From: Chryseobacterium sp. G0201
GTDB taxonomy: Bacteria > Bacteroidota > Bacteroidia > Flavobacteriales > Weeksellaceae
DNA length: 64,000 nt
NCBI RefSeq assembly: GCF_003815655.1
Contig: NZ_CP033917.1
Location: 620,001-684,000, forward strand
Reading direction: 5' to 3'
Shown: positions 40,601 to 50,700 of the stretch, piece after piece
Numbering within the stretch: the first letter of the stretch is position 1
Layout of the letters: every line of letters begins with the position of its first letter
Position numbers and translations under genes: made by a program
Notes under the pieces: model-generated
What the model saw: only the letters and a program-made list of their open reading frames with translations
The model's database searches: none
What the model was told of the DNA's origin: nothing

Positions 40601-41965
40601 TTGAAATTCATCAAAATATTATTTCTATTAACGTGTATCAATATTTTTGGACAGACCAATGTTGATAATCAATTGGCGATGTATAATTTTCCGAAGATAA
40701 AATCCAGCATTACGATGCCGGTGACTATTCCGCTTTCGGAAATCAACAATATGATCAACGCTTCTGTGAAAGACCTCATCTATCAGGATGATTCTTACAC
40801 CGATAACAATAATGATCAATTTAAAGTAAAAGTCTGGAAAACCCGTGCCATTCGAGTAGTTGGTGGAACTAATCAAAATTTATTAATTGAAGTTCCATTG
40901 AAAATCTGGGCAGAAAAAGGTATCGGAACCTTCGGAGTTTATACCTATCAGAATACCACTTTTGAAACGGTGATGTCGTTCAACACTTCTATAAGTTTTA
41001 AAAATAACTGGACTATTGTGACCAATACGCAACCCAATGGTTTTAAATGGGTTACAAAACCTGTTTTGGATTATGGAAAAATTAAAATCCCGATCACTTC
41101 TTTGGTTGAAAAAAGTTTAAAGGAACAACAGGAAAAATTCTGTAAAACCCTTGACCAACAAATGGCTACACAGTTGAATTTTCAACAGTACGCAATGATG
41201 GCTTGGAATGTTTTTACGCAGCCTTTTAATATTTCTGAAGAATATAATACGTGGCTGAAGGTAACGCCGATCAATATTAACATAACTCCATTAAAATTTT
41301 ACGGAAACCAAATTGACACCAATATTGGAATTGATGTCTATTCTGAAACCTTCACAGGCAGTAAACCGGAATCTTCACAGCCTGTAAGAACAGCGAGTAG
41401 TTTTAATACAATTCCTGTTTTGGCAGATAAATTTTCACTTCAGACCACCGCTAATATTCCTTTTTCGGAGGCTACGAGTATTGCAAGAAAAACTTTTATG
41501 AATAAAGAGTTTGATCTACGAGGTTCTAAAGTGAAAATTACTGATATCAGGGTGTACGGGGAAGAAAATAAAATCATGATTGAAGCTCAAACCGACGGTT
41601 ATGTAAAAGGCAAAGCCATTATTTCCGGAGTTCCTGTGTATGATGAAACAAAAAGAAAAATTGTTTTGTCTAATACCAAGTTTAAATTAAAAACTATCAA
41701 TATTCTTCAAAAAACGGCTTCCGTTTTATTCCAAGGGAAAATTGTTAAAATGATTGAAGAAGAATATGGAATTCCTACTCAAGAATTGGAAGAAACATCA
41801 CGAAAAAGCATTGAGGAAGCCTTTAATAAAGAATATTATAAAGGATTGAATATGAGAGGAAAGGTTTTTAGCCTAAAGCCAACCAATATTCTACTAAATC
41901 CCTCCGGGATTACCGCCGTTATTGACATTAATGCAACTTTAAAACTGATCGTCAACGGAATGTAA
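40601..41965 (+). CDS. DUF4403 family protein, TTG start
   Basis: This 454-residue secreted protein of unknown function belongs to the DUF4403 family (motifs IPLSEINNMINASVKDL, VVGGTNQNLLIEVPLKIWAEKGIG, WVTKPVLDYGKIKIPITSLVEKSL). No ATG is available near the beginning. The TTG at 40601 yields a good signal peptide (KFIKILFLLTCINIFGQ). The open frame continues upstream to 40529, overlapping folB. It lies 37 bases after folB and may belong to the same transcript. Confidence 0.85.
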   Translation: MKFIKILFLLTCINIFGQTNVDNQLAMYNFPKIKSSITMPVTIPLSEINNMINASVKDLIYQDDSYTDNNNDQFKVKVWKTRAIRVVGGTNQNLLIEVPLKIWAEKGIGTFGVYTYQNTTFETVMSFNTSISFKNNWTIVTNTQPNGFKWVTKPVLDYGKIKIPITSLVEKSLKEQQEKFCKTLDQQMATQLNFQQYAMMAWNVFTQPFNISEEYNTWLKVTPININITPLKFYGNQIDTNIGIDVYSETFTGSKPESSQPVRTASSFNTIPVLADKFSLQTTANIPFSEATSIARKTFMNKEFDLRGSKVKITDIRVYGEENKIMIEAQTDGYVKGKAIISGVPVYDETKRKIVLSNTKFKLKTINILQKTASVLFQGKIVKMIEEEYGIPTQELEETSRKSIEEAFNKEYYKGLNMRGKVFSLKPTNILLNPSGITAVIDINATLKLIVNGM

Positions 41966-42001
41966 ATTAAAAAAACTAAATTTAAAACTATAAACTAAAC
42001 C

Positions 42002-42502
42002 ATGAGAAAAATTTTAAGAATTGTTGAAGATAATAGAGCCTCTTCAGGAGTCAGATTTGTTAATTACACTGTAGATTTAATTGTTTTAATTGTCATAAAT
42101 ACTATCCTTTCCTTTGTCTCAGTCTGGATTTATAATTATACCTCAATAAATTTTTTCTACTTTTATAATAATGGAGGCTTACTTTGGGAGTTTTTTTGCG
42201 GAAATTTGGTAAGCTTCATTTACTACTTTCTATGGGAAAATTATTCAAATGGAAGAACTGTAGGGAAATATATTACCAATACTATGGCTATTAGCACAGA
42301 TGGTGTAGATATGACAACTCAACAAGTTTTATATAGAACTTTATGTAGAATAGTACCATTTGATGCTCTTTCATTTTTAGGAGGCGGAAATGGATGGCAT
42401 GACAACTGGACAGATACAAGAGTAATTAATATAAAAAATTATGTCGCTGAAAAACAGGCAAAAGAAGAAATAAACAGCATTGGCACGAAAGAAAATGCTT
42501 AA
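42002..42502 (+). CDS. RDD-family membrane protein
   Basis: This 166-residue protein has the RDD pattern: an Arg near the start (SSGVRFVNYTVDLIVLIVI), the Asp in VDLIVL, and the second helix-associated NGRTVGKYITNTMAISTDG near residue 85. It has two to three membrane segments (about residues 22-45 and 60-80). The family is widespread, and its members include ion or polar-solute antiporters. No specific role can be assigned. It is monocistronic and precedes the tRNA-Cys gene. Confidence 0.85.
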   Translation: MRKILRIVEDNRASSGVRFVNYTVDLIVLIVINTILSFVSVWIYNYTSINFFYFYNNGGLLWEFFCGNLVSFIYYFLWENYSNGRTVGKYITNTMAISTDGVDMTTQQVLYRTLCRIVPFDALSFLGGGNGWHDNWTDTRVINIKNYVAEKQAKEEINSIGTKENA

Positions 42503-42509
42503 AAATATT

Positions 42510-42538
42510 TTGTAGCGTAATATATTTTATTATATTTG
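42510..42538 (+). promoter_or_regulatory. promoter of the tRNA-Cys gene
   Basis: The -33 TTG (42510-42512) and -7 TATATTTG (42531-42538) are separated by 18 bases. The predicted start is about 18 bases before the tRNA. Confidence 0.65.
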
Positions 42539-42562
42539 CACACCTCAAAAATGGTAAATCAT

Positions 42563-42633
42563 GGTACTTTGGCCGAGCGGCTAGGCAGTGGTCTGCAACA
42601 CCATCTACAGCGGTTCGAATCCGCTAGGTACCT
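42563..42633 (+). tRNA. tRNA-Cys (GCA anticodon)
   Basis: A full cloverleaf is visible. The acceptor arms GGTACTT and AGGTACC pair with one G-U, the anticodon loop is CTGCAAC (anticodon GCA), the T arm is AGCGGTTCGAATCCGCT, and the discriminator base is T, as expected for tRNA-Cys. The CCA end is not encoded. It forms the boundary between conserved genes and accessory content. Confidence 0.95.
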
Positions 42634-42643
42634 CGATACAAAA

Positions 42644-42678
42644 CCCTATTCTATTGATTACAAATAGTTTAGGGTTTT
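42644..42678 (+). terminator. terminator of tRNA-Cys
   Basis: AAACCCTA pairs with TTTAGGGTTT across a loop, and a T7 run follows, just after the tRNA. Confidence 0.55.
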
Positions 42679-42692
42679 TTTATTTAAATTTG

Positions 42693-42714
42693 TTTCAACC
42701 AAATTTCAACCAAG
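42693..42714. repeat. tandem 11-bp repeat after the tRNA
   Basis: TTTCAACCAAA and TTTCAACCAAG stand side by side between the tRNA terminator and the next gene. They could be a remnant of a recombination site, but no integrase or matching copy was found in the window. Confidence 0.35.
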
Positions 42715-42729
42715 TAAAAAAAAAGATAC

Positions 42730-43671
42730 ATGCAAATTTTTAATAATAATAAAATTCTTTCCACACTTAAAGAAATCCCTTTCAAGCTTGAAAAAGATAT
42801 TCAAAATCTATTTGAACAAAATTTAGAGCTAATTACAAATTTTAAATTAATTAAATCGGAATTTACTATAAAGAATAACCGCATTGACACTCTTGCTTTT
42901 GATATTGAAAGTAAAGCCTTTGTTATTATTGAATATAAACGTAATCAAAATTACAGTGTAGTAGATCAAGGCGTTTCTTACCTAAATTTAATGTTAGAAT
43001 ACAAAGCTGATTTTATTGTTGAATATAATGAAAATCAGAAAGATAGTTTAAAACGAAACGATGTGGATTGGTCTCAGAGTAAAATTATTTTCGTTTCACC
43101 ATCATTTACGGATTTTCAAAAACAATCTTCCAACTTTAAGGATCTAGCTATTGAACTTTGGGAAATCAAACAATTTGAAAATGAAATAATTGTAATTAAT
43201 CCAATTAAAAAATCCAAATCTGCCCCCAGTATCAAACAAGTTCAACGTAATGATGATTCTGAAATAAGTAAAATTGCTAAAGAAATAAAAGTCTATACTG
43301 AAGAAGATCATTTACAGGGCAAAAATGATGATATAAAAGAACTTTATGATGTTTTTAAAAATGGAATTCTAAACTTATCTTCAGATATAGAAATAGATCC
43401 TAAAAAGCTTTATATAGCCTTTAAAAAACAAAAAAACATAGTTGATATTCATATCCAAAATAGATCATTAAAAATGTGGATTAATCTCAAAAAAGGAATT
43501 TTAAAGGACGAAAAAGAAATTACAAAAGACGTTTCCATTTCTGGACACTGGGGTAATGGAGACTATGAGTTATCGGTTGAAAAAAGTACCGGAGTCCAAA
43601 TATATTTCCAATGGTTATCAAAATTAAAATCCCTCATGATTGATATTCATGAGGGATTTATTTTTCAATAA
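42730..43671 (+). CDS. DUF5655 domain protein with nuclease-like N-terminus
   Basis: This 313-residue cytoplasmic protein has a PD-(D/E)xK-like N-terminal region: RIDTLAFDIESKAFVIIEYKRNQNYSVVDQGVSYL (about residues 53-87), in which IDTL and VIIEYK supply the Asp and the Glu-x-Lys. The C-terminal region (about 200-305) fits DUF5655, with LYIAFKKQKNIVDIHIQNRSLKMWINLKKG and WGNGDYEL. Related proteins are often found in restriction or defence settings. Role unproven. The last 15 codons form a terminator stem, so the final residues may be imposed by RNA structure. Confidence 0.8.
   Translation: MQIFNNNKILSTLKEIPFKLEKDIQNLFEQNLELITNFKLIKSEFTIKNNRIDTLAFDIESKAFVIIEYKRNQNYSVVDQGVSYLNLMLEYKADFIVEYNENQKDSLKRNDVDWSQSKIIFVSPSFTDFQKQSSNFKDLAIELWEIKQFENEIIVINPIKKSKSAPSIKQVQRNDDSEISKIAKEIKVYTEEDHLQGKNDDIKELYDVFKNGILNLSSDIEIDPKKLYIAFKKQKNIVDIHIQNRSLKMWINLKKGILKDEKEITKDVSISGHWGNGDYELSVEKSTGVQIYFQWLSKLKSLMIDIHEGFIFQ
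43627..43659 (+). terminator. terminator inside the 3' end of the DUF5655 gene
   Basis: A 13-bp perfect stem (AAATCCCTCATGA with TCATGAGGGATTT) has a seven-base loop and is followed by ATTTTT. It is entirely within the coding region, 12 bases before the stop. Confidence 0.75.
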
Positions 43672-43709
43672 CTTTTACCACTGATTAGGCGGCTTTTTTG
43701 TAATTTTTT

Positions 43710-44093
43710 TTACTGTATCTTTTCTAGTTCATCATTCAGATCTCTAGTGAATTCTTGGAGATTTACCACAAAGCCAGTTTTATCATAAATAGGGAAAACA
43801 TTGATTAGACAATCATTTTCAGTAATAAAATCTATAATTTCATCTTCTAAATCATCGAGGCTAAGTTCTTTAATTGTATATTTCTCCCAACCACCTATTT
43901 TACATAACTCGGCATATTCTTTTGCACTCCATAAAGGAAGCAACTTGTAGTCATCTAATTCTGAAAGTACATATTCTCCATCTTCATCAAGTAATGTGAA
44001 AAATGTTTCCCAATCTGCTACCTTTTTGATAAAGTATTTATACCTTTCGATAGGTTCTAATGACACTACGTTTTCAATTTCTTTTTGGTTCAT
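43710..44093 (-). CDS. DUF2750 protein, probable immunity protein of the Rhs toxin
   Basis: This 127-residue acidic protein is read from the ATG at 44093 (MNQKEIENVVS). A longer frame overlaps the Rhs gene and is not used. The segment ERYKYFIKKVADWETFFTLLDEDGEYVLSELDDYKLLPLWSAKEYAELC is the DUF2750 signature, a small family found downstream of polymorphic toxins. It starts eight bases after the Rhs toxin stop on the same strand. Binding and neutralising that toxin is inferred from position and acidity. Confidence 0.8.
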   Translation of the reverse strand: MNQKEIENVVSLEPIERYKYFIKKVADWETFFTLLDEDGEYVLSELDDYKLLPLWSAKEYAELCKIGGWEKYTIKELSLDDLEDEIIDFITENDCLINVFPIYDKTGFVVNLQEFTRDLNDELEKIQ

Positions 44094-44100
44094 ATTTTTT

Positions 44101-47100
44101 TTAATTAACTGGTCTTTCTTTATTTTTTCTTCCCCCGTTATCATATTTATGCTGATTTCTATGATCTTTTCTATTTTGCAGGTGAGAATATTCATAGGAA
44201 TAACCCTTGGCTGCTTCTCTACCTCTTTCGTGCGCTAAATCTTTGCCAGGAGGATTTCTAATTGTTTTTCTTTTTCCTTGTTCAATTTTATTTATGTCAG
44301 ATTTTAGCCATCCTTTATCTGCTTTACCTAATTTAGGGTCAGTAGATAATTCCCTTAATCTGGCTTGTTTACCACTTCTGCCTTTATTTGATTCAGATGA
44401 AGAGCTTGCTTTTTTATCACTCTTCATATTGTCAACGGTATTCTTCAAAATAACACCGGCACCTGCTAGCTCAATCGTTCCTTTTGCGATAGTCGCACTA
44501 CTAATAAGTGCGCCTCCTGCTCCGGGTAAAGCTCCTACGCCTGAACCTGATGCTGAAACCGAAGCTACCAATCCCATCGTCCCACCTCCAATACTTCCTC
44601 CACCATCTACTGCCATTGCAGCACTCAAAATCATAGATGCTCCATGACCGGTAGTTACTCCGTTTCTATATTCATTAGAGTTCGTGGCATATTTGTTACG
44701 GAAATTTGTTCCCATGACATCGTCAGCCATAGCAAGGGTAAATCCTTTTAAATGCGCACAACATTCACTTACTGCATCTTCGGGAGCATTTCCGTCAGGA
44801 TCAGTAAACCTTATCGGGTTATTAAACGCGTAATTATATGGAGACCAATTAGAAAACTCTTCGCTCAAAGGATCCGGACTCATCCAACGTACCCCGTCAT
44901 TCATGTACATTCGGTTTCCGAAGTCATAAAATCCAGTTTCCTGAAGTTCTTTTTTACCGAATTTGTAATTTTTGAAACTGCTCTGCCCGAAGTAAGCATT
45001 ACCCGTTTTCAGATGGTTCATTCCGAAAGGATAATAATCGTTACCATCAACAATTTCCAGAACGCCTGCGCTGTTTCTTGCGAAACTTACCCTTACATTT
45101 CCTAAATGATCTGAGTAGTTGTAAATATATTGATTTTTTATATAATCATAAAACCCTTCAGCAGTCGGGAAAAACTGTAAGTCAGGAGTTTTTGCATCCA
45201 CAATAATACCACCACCTCCAAAAGGTGGATCAATAGTTGGCTCAATAATCCCTATTGGGGTAAATGCCTGTGGTTCAAAAGCACGTTTTGACAGCATTAA
45301 TATTTCCGAGCTTCCGCCACCACTGCCTGAAGTAGTTGTATTAAAATACTGAAAACCGTCTAAATAGTCCGTAGTTTCCTTTGTGGTGGTAGTTCCGGTA
45401 ACACCAACGGAAGTTTTGGTATTTTCCTTTCTTACTTTTATTCCGTCAGCTCTGTATTTAGTTAAAATTTGTGAATTAACCTGATCAAAACCAATGTTTA
45501 CCGTATTGGGAAGGTTCAAATGGTTATAAGCGATTTTTGTAATCTGCTTATCCATTAAACTTTTCATATTCCCATTGGCATCATATTCTATTGGAAAACC
45601 TGCCGTTCCTTCATATCCTGTACTGTTCCCGCTATTATCCTTGATCTTTATTGCCTGATTTCCTGTATAGGTGTAGGCAAGATTATCGATAACCGTAGCA
45701 ATACCGCTTCCGTACTCCATTACGGAGGTTCTGTAAAGATCAGTTACATTTCCGTTTAGGTCGTACGTTAGTGATTCCGTATTCTCTTTACTGTAAGGAT
45801 TGTTAGGGTTTTGATAATAACCAGCCGTTAGCTGGTTTAATTTATCATATGCATACCCATATCTTTTTGGAGTAAGCAAAGGATTGGCACCTAATGTTTC
45901 AAAACTTCTCCAGTCTGTCTCTGCAACATTACCGTTAAATCTTGGAATTACATTTTTCCCTGAAAATAGTACCGTATCAGGATTTTCAATTCCGTCTCTG
46001 TTTGTATACTTAACTTTATAAGAAAACAATTTTCCACCAAGATCAGGCGTATTCATTTGGTTTTTGTTGATATCCGTCAACCATCCTCTGATATTATAAT
46101 CATAATCGATACTCTGTAAATTATTACCGACTTTTTTATTAATCAGCTGAGAAATATCATTATATGAGTTCTCTGCTAATAATTGCTCAACATTGTTATC
46201 TACCTGATGAAACTGTTGTACCAACCTGTTTTGGCTATCGTAGACAAATCTTTCTTTTACCGTTACCCCGACTTCTCCCTGTTTTCTCAGGTGATACGTG
46301 TTCTTCTTTTGCGGAACGCCGGAAAAATCAAGCTCAGTTTCAGTTTTGGTATAACCGCCTAAGTGATTCGTTGTATGGGTTGAAATAAGCCTGCCTACTG
46401 AATCATAATAATTATAGGTTTTTGTCCAGTTATTATCTTCAATATTTTTCACATATGATGCCGTTTGAAGGCTGTTGGTTGAGGCATCATTACTCGCATC
46501 CAGTGTCTGCGGTAAGGTATACTGTCCCAAAATAGTTGTAGGAACTGAAGGTGCTTCAGGTGGATACGTATCGTAATAATTTACCGTTAAAAGCGTCATG
46601 CTTCCCGTAGGAAAAGCCTGTTTATCGTAATACACATCAAGTCCCTGTAAATTGAAAGGAGATGAATTTCTCTTCTCATTATTGTAAGGGTTAGCAGCCA
46701 TACTGTTCAGCGCATTCTGCATTACCTGTCTCGTTGCTGTATTGGAAAAGAATCCGGTATAAGCCACTCTTCCAAACTCATCGTATTTGGTAAAAATCCA
46801 GCCTTTGCTGCTAAAATTGTTATTTACCGTTCTTAAGGCTCCATCCTGAGTTAAAACAGATCTGTCCTGTCTGTCATAAACCGTAAACTCCCAGTCTTTT
46901 CCTGGTAGTTTTTTCTCAACCTCCCTGTCTTGTCCATCATATCGGTATTGGTAACAGAGTTCGTTTAAAATGGCATCCGTAATCGTATTATTGTTTTGCT
47001 CAATTTGCTTTATTGCTTTAGGAGGGATAACAAAAGCACGCTGGTTGTATTCATTATAGATATAATAGGTATCAACATTTTGTGTACCGTCATCTTTACG

Positions 47101-47775
47101 GATCAAAATCTTTTGCCCACGTCCGTTTTCAAACTGTGTAACGGAGTTGCCATCTTCGTCAGTTACTGTATTTTTATACAATACCCCTGCCGGATAATAT
47201 CCTGAGTTTGCGGTAGAAATAGAAAGTGTTGAAACCGTATTGGAGATACCACTTACCGTATTGGTTGAAGTATTAGCAACAAATGCCTTGACTTCATTTC
47301 CCGTATTGGCTTCGTACTTAAATTTCTGTGTTTTTCCGGAACTCATTTTCCAAGCATCACCAGCATTTGCTTGCTGCAACACTCGGTCTAACGGTGAGTT
47401 TTCAAATTCCTGTTCTGTAAAGGCATTGGGAACTCCATAATAGGAATTTGCCGTACTTTCAGTGGTAATTCCTGAATGGATATTCGAATTTTGGGTGGTA
47501 ACCGGAACGGGTAATATATTTTTTGCCTGTCTTCCAAATCCGTCGTAGGTAACCGGTGTTACCAAATCTTTTCCGGTCGGACTTGCCTTAACATTAATGA
47601 TTTGCTTAGGTCTTCCTAATCCATCATAGTAGATTATTGTTTCAGATTTCTTGGTACAATCATCATTTAAACAGGTTTTAGATTGGACATAATTTTCATT
47701 GGATTGCGCATTGACCATTCCCGAGATAATCAAACCGAAAATGGATAATGCTTTTATCGTTGAATATTTTTTCAT
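44101..47775 (-). CDS. Rhs-repeat polymorphic toxin (DUF6443, C-terminal toxin domain)
   Basis: This 1224-residue protein has a signal peptide (MKKYSTIKALSIFGLIISGMVNAQ) and an N-terminal DUF6443 segment (IIYYDGLGRPKQIINVKASP), then many YD-type repeats (ending at about residue 995 with the core motif DHLGNVRVSF.... and YAFNNPIRFTDPDGN). Next is a Gly/Ala-rich hydrophobic stretch, then a basic C-terminal domain of about 90 residues ending RNPPGKDLAHERGREAAKGY and HLQNRKDHRNQHKYDN. That tail resembles the Ntox8-type polymorphic toxin, probably a nuclease. The toxin assignment is from memory and is less sure than the Rhs assignment. Confidence 0.85.
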   Translation of the reverse strand: MKKYSTIKALSIFGLIISGMVNAQSNENYVQSKTCLNDDCTKKSETIIYYDGLGRPKQIINVKASPTGKDLVTPVTYDGFGRQAKNILPVPVTTQNSNIHSGITTESTANSYYGVPNAFTEQEFENSPLDRVLQQANAGDAWKMSSGKTQKFKYEANTGNEVKAFVANTSTNTVSGISNTVSTLSISTANSGYYPAGVLYKNTVTDEDGNSVTQFENGRGQKILIRKDDGTQNVDTYYIYNEYNQRAFVIPPKAIKQIEQNNNTITDAILNELCYQYRYDGQDREVEKKLPGKDWEFTVYDRQDRSVLTQDGALRTVNNNFSSKGWIFTKYDEFGRVAYTGFFSNTATRQVMQNALNSMAANPYNNEKRNSSPFNLQGLDVYYDKQAFPTGSMTLLTVNYYDTYPPEAPSVPTTILGQYTLPQTLDASNDASTNSLQTASYVKNIEDNNWTKTYNYYDSVGRLISTHTTNHLGGYTKTETELDFSGVPQKKNTYHLRKQGEVGVTVKERFVYDSQNRLVQQFHQVDNNVEQLLAENSYNDISQLINKKVGNNLQSIDYDYNIRGWLTDINKNQMNTPDLGGKLFSYKVKYTNRDGIENPDTVLFSGKNVIPRFNGNVAETDWRSFETLGANPLLTPKRYGYAYDKLNQLTAGYYQNPNNPYSKENTESLTYDLNGNVTDLYRTSVMEYGSGIATVIDNLAYTYTGNQAIKIKDNSGNSTGYEGTAGFPIEYDANGNMKSLMDKQITKIAYNHLNLPNTVNIGFDQVNSQILTKYRADGIKVRKENTKTSVGVTGTTTTKETTDYLDGFQYFNTTTSGSGGGSSEILMLSKRAFEPQAFTPIGIIEPTIDPPFGGGGIIVDAKTPDLQFFPTAEGFYDYIKNQYIYNYSDHLGNVRVSFARNSAGVLEIVDGNDYYPFGMNHLKTGNAYFGQSSFKNYKFGKKELQETGFYDFGNRMYMNDGVRWMSPDPLSEEFSNWSPYNYAFNNPIRFTDPDGNAPEDAVSECCAHLKGFTLAMADDVMGTNFRNKYATNSNEYRNGVTTGHGASMILSAAMAVDGGGSIGGGTMGLVASVSASGSGVGALPGAGGALISSATIAKGTIELAGAGVILKNTVDNMKSDKKASSSSESNKGRSGKQARLRELSTDPKLGKADKGWLKSDINKIEQGKRKTIRNPPGKDLAHERGREAAKGYSYEYSHLQNRKDHRNQHKYDNGGRKNKERPVN

Positions 47776-47783
47776 ATTTGTGA

Positions 47784-50700
47784 TTATTGTTTGAATTGGT
47801 AATTATTCTCTTTGGCTTTCTTTTGGACATAAGTTCCTGCATTATTTTTCCCTCTTATATTTCCATCTCTCAGCCTGCCAGCCGAATCGTACACAAATGT
47901 TTCTCTTACTCCCAAAGGCGAAGTAATAGTAGTTACCCCAATCAATGGATCAAAAGTGTAAGTCGTTATTTTCTTACCCGCCAATGCAGATAATTTCCTG
48001 AAATCATTTAAAGCATTCAATAGTAAATTTTCTTTACTCGGATCAGAAGCATCATCATGGGAAGCGGAAATAATTGCTGTTGTAGAAACAGAAGCCATCA
48101 ATTGATCGTACGTAATTCCTTCAATTTTTGCGATCGGCTGTATTTTATCATATCCCCAGATAATCGTTACAGGAATACCATCTTTACCTGTATATTGAAT
48201 AATATTTCCCATATCGTCAAACTTATCATAGGTAATATCCGTAGATGAAGTATTATTTAATGTATCATAGGATTTTTCAGACAATGGCAATACCAGATTT
48301 CCGGCTTGTGTTGTGGGAAGTGAAGTTGGGTAAATAGTTTCTTCCCTGTCTACTGTTTTAGTGATATTCCCAACAGTTTGAGTTTCGATTGTTTCCAACG
48401 GTATTCCTACCATATTTTTATCAATCATTAGTTGATTCCCTTTTTCAAGCGCATAAGTATAGGAAGTTTCATTAACCACAGGGGTAATATCCATTGTAGT
48501 GGTTTTCTTTTTAGTCAACTGATAATGACTCGGATTACTATAGAAAAATTCATTTTTTGTGGTGATGTTATCCTTGGTAACCTCTTCCTTTTGCAAGAAA
48601 TGATAATTGGTAAATAGCTCATAGCTTCCGCCTGCGCTATTGGTACTCTTTGAATCCACCAACGCTAGTTCCATAGTACAATTGGATGTCGGAATCCATT
48701 TGGTATAAAAGTTAAGACTGCTGGTATCAATTCCTTTTATTGACTTAGTATTAGCGTGATAATCATAATTATATGATTTTGAAGTATTAACTGAATGATA
48801 ACTTCCTAAATTACCGGATTCCCATTGTCTTGACTGAGGTTCACTCGGGAAATGAAAATAAGGCTCTACAAAACCATATTGGTATTGATTCGTAATTACC
48901 TGGTTGGTTTGTACATTCACTTCCTTTTCCTCAACATTAGTGTAGGTTATGTAATTCCCTAAATCAACCAAGGGAAAATAACTTGATGAAGAAAAATTCA
49001 ACGCATAGCCGTCAAACAGACCTAATATGCCACAAGGAGGTGCCCCGCTCTGACCTTTATAGGAAGCGTATTTAGCTTCTTTGATCTCCATATGATTGGG
49101 GTAAGAATAGAAATAACCGGATGATAAATTGGGTTTATCAGGTCTTACATAAGAATAGGTTTTCTTTAAAGTCGGATTGTTATTTTCATCATATGTTGTA
49201 ATTTCTTTGACTCTCAATCCTCCGAAGTGATAGCTGTCCAAATCTTTTTTTGTTAGAAAGGTCATATTAAGAGACCAATCGGGAAGTGCCAGATTATTAT
49301 TCATATAATAATTGTATTCCTGTTTTTTAACCTTGATATGTATTTCATAATTACCCGGAAGCAGATCGAACGTATATGTATCAACTCCCAGCGTTCTGTC
49401 AACCGGAAACACATTGGTATTGGTATCTACATTATAGATATTAAATCTTGAGCAGTCAATCGTATAATTTCCGTTCGCATCCATGACCTGACAGTCACCC
49501 GCAGTAGATGTATAATCTATTCCCCAGTTTTTCATAAAGGATTGGGGTAATATCAGTTTTTTCTTGAAAATATAATAGTTAGAATTTTGAGAAGTGGTCT
49601 CGTAATCCAGTGCGGAAGCACTTACCATAACGGTATCTGCTGCATCCATTATCGATAAATCAAGACTATCTCTTTTATAAGACGTTTTGTTATTTTCAAA
49701 ATCGTAAATAGAATACCCACCCGTAGGATAGATGATCTTTTTAAGCATATTAGCCTGTGTATAATTAGGATTAATGCTTCGGTTAGCTCCAACATTCCTG
49801 TGGTGGCTGATCTGAATTCCGTATTGGCTCATGTATTGAGGATCAATAACCATGTTTGGGATTAGATTTCTGTTATGCTGACCATTGTAATACCCCCAAT
49901 AGTCCTGAGCAAAAGAATTTCTATTCGGAAGATTGACAGACGTATTATATTCCAGCGCATAGCTGTTGACTTTAGTAAGATTTTTGTCATTGTAAATAAC
50001 ATTGTCCAGCTTCAGTCTTTTTGAAAGCTCATTCATATCCAGTCCCTGACCGCAACCATATTGCATAGCCACATAATTGTCTGTTGAATTGAAATAGGAG
50101 AAATTAAACTTGATCTGATTCTGTAACACATTATAGGAAAATATATCCACCGAATTAATCAGATTGCTGTATTTTAAGTCACTTCTCAAGCCTGCTTTTG
50201 AAAATACAATTTTAACATTATCAGAAATGATATTATCAATAACACTGTTTTTTCCTACCGTTCCGGTCAGACTGTACGAAGTATTATACTCAGCCTTAAG
50301 ACCGTTGACCAATTGAAGGTTGGAGGTCATGGTATTGTTATAACAGTGATTTCCCTGATTAAAGTTCTCATCTCTGTAATTAAAATAAATATAATTATTG
50401 CTTACTGTTTTAATTTTGGTAAGCTTCCATGAGGTAATGGTGTAATCATAAGGCTGTACATTTAATGCAGGAAGAGAACCGTTTTCAGGATCATAATCGT
50501 AATACTTCATTTTGCTGTTGTCAAACGCATTATTTTCACCGAAATAATAGATCGTTCCGTCCGTATCAATCACCTGCCAGTAATTTACACCCTGTCCATA
50601 TGGAGAAATAATTTTAATGTCAGACAGAGGATAAGTAATGATATTATTCTGATTATTCGCTTTATCCTGAGCAAACATAAACTGAACACTTTTTCCGTTG

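Noticed and set aside
42693..42714. Integration site (att) after tRNA-Cys
   Set aside because: The tandem repeat is short, does not match the tRNA 3' end, and no integrase or second copy exists in the window.
44094..44195. N-terminal extension of the DUF2750 gene
   Set aside because: It is the toxin gene read in another frame. The ATG at 44093 directly follows the toxin stop.
44207..44647. Open frame of 146 codons opposite the Rhs toxin gene
   Set aside because: It lies wholly within the coding region of the Rhs protein on the other strand, with low-complexity Ala/Pro composition typical of an antisense shadow.
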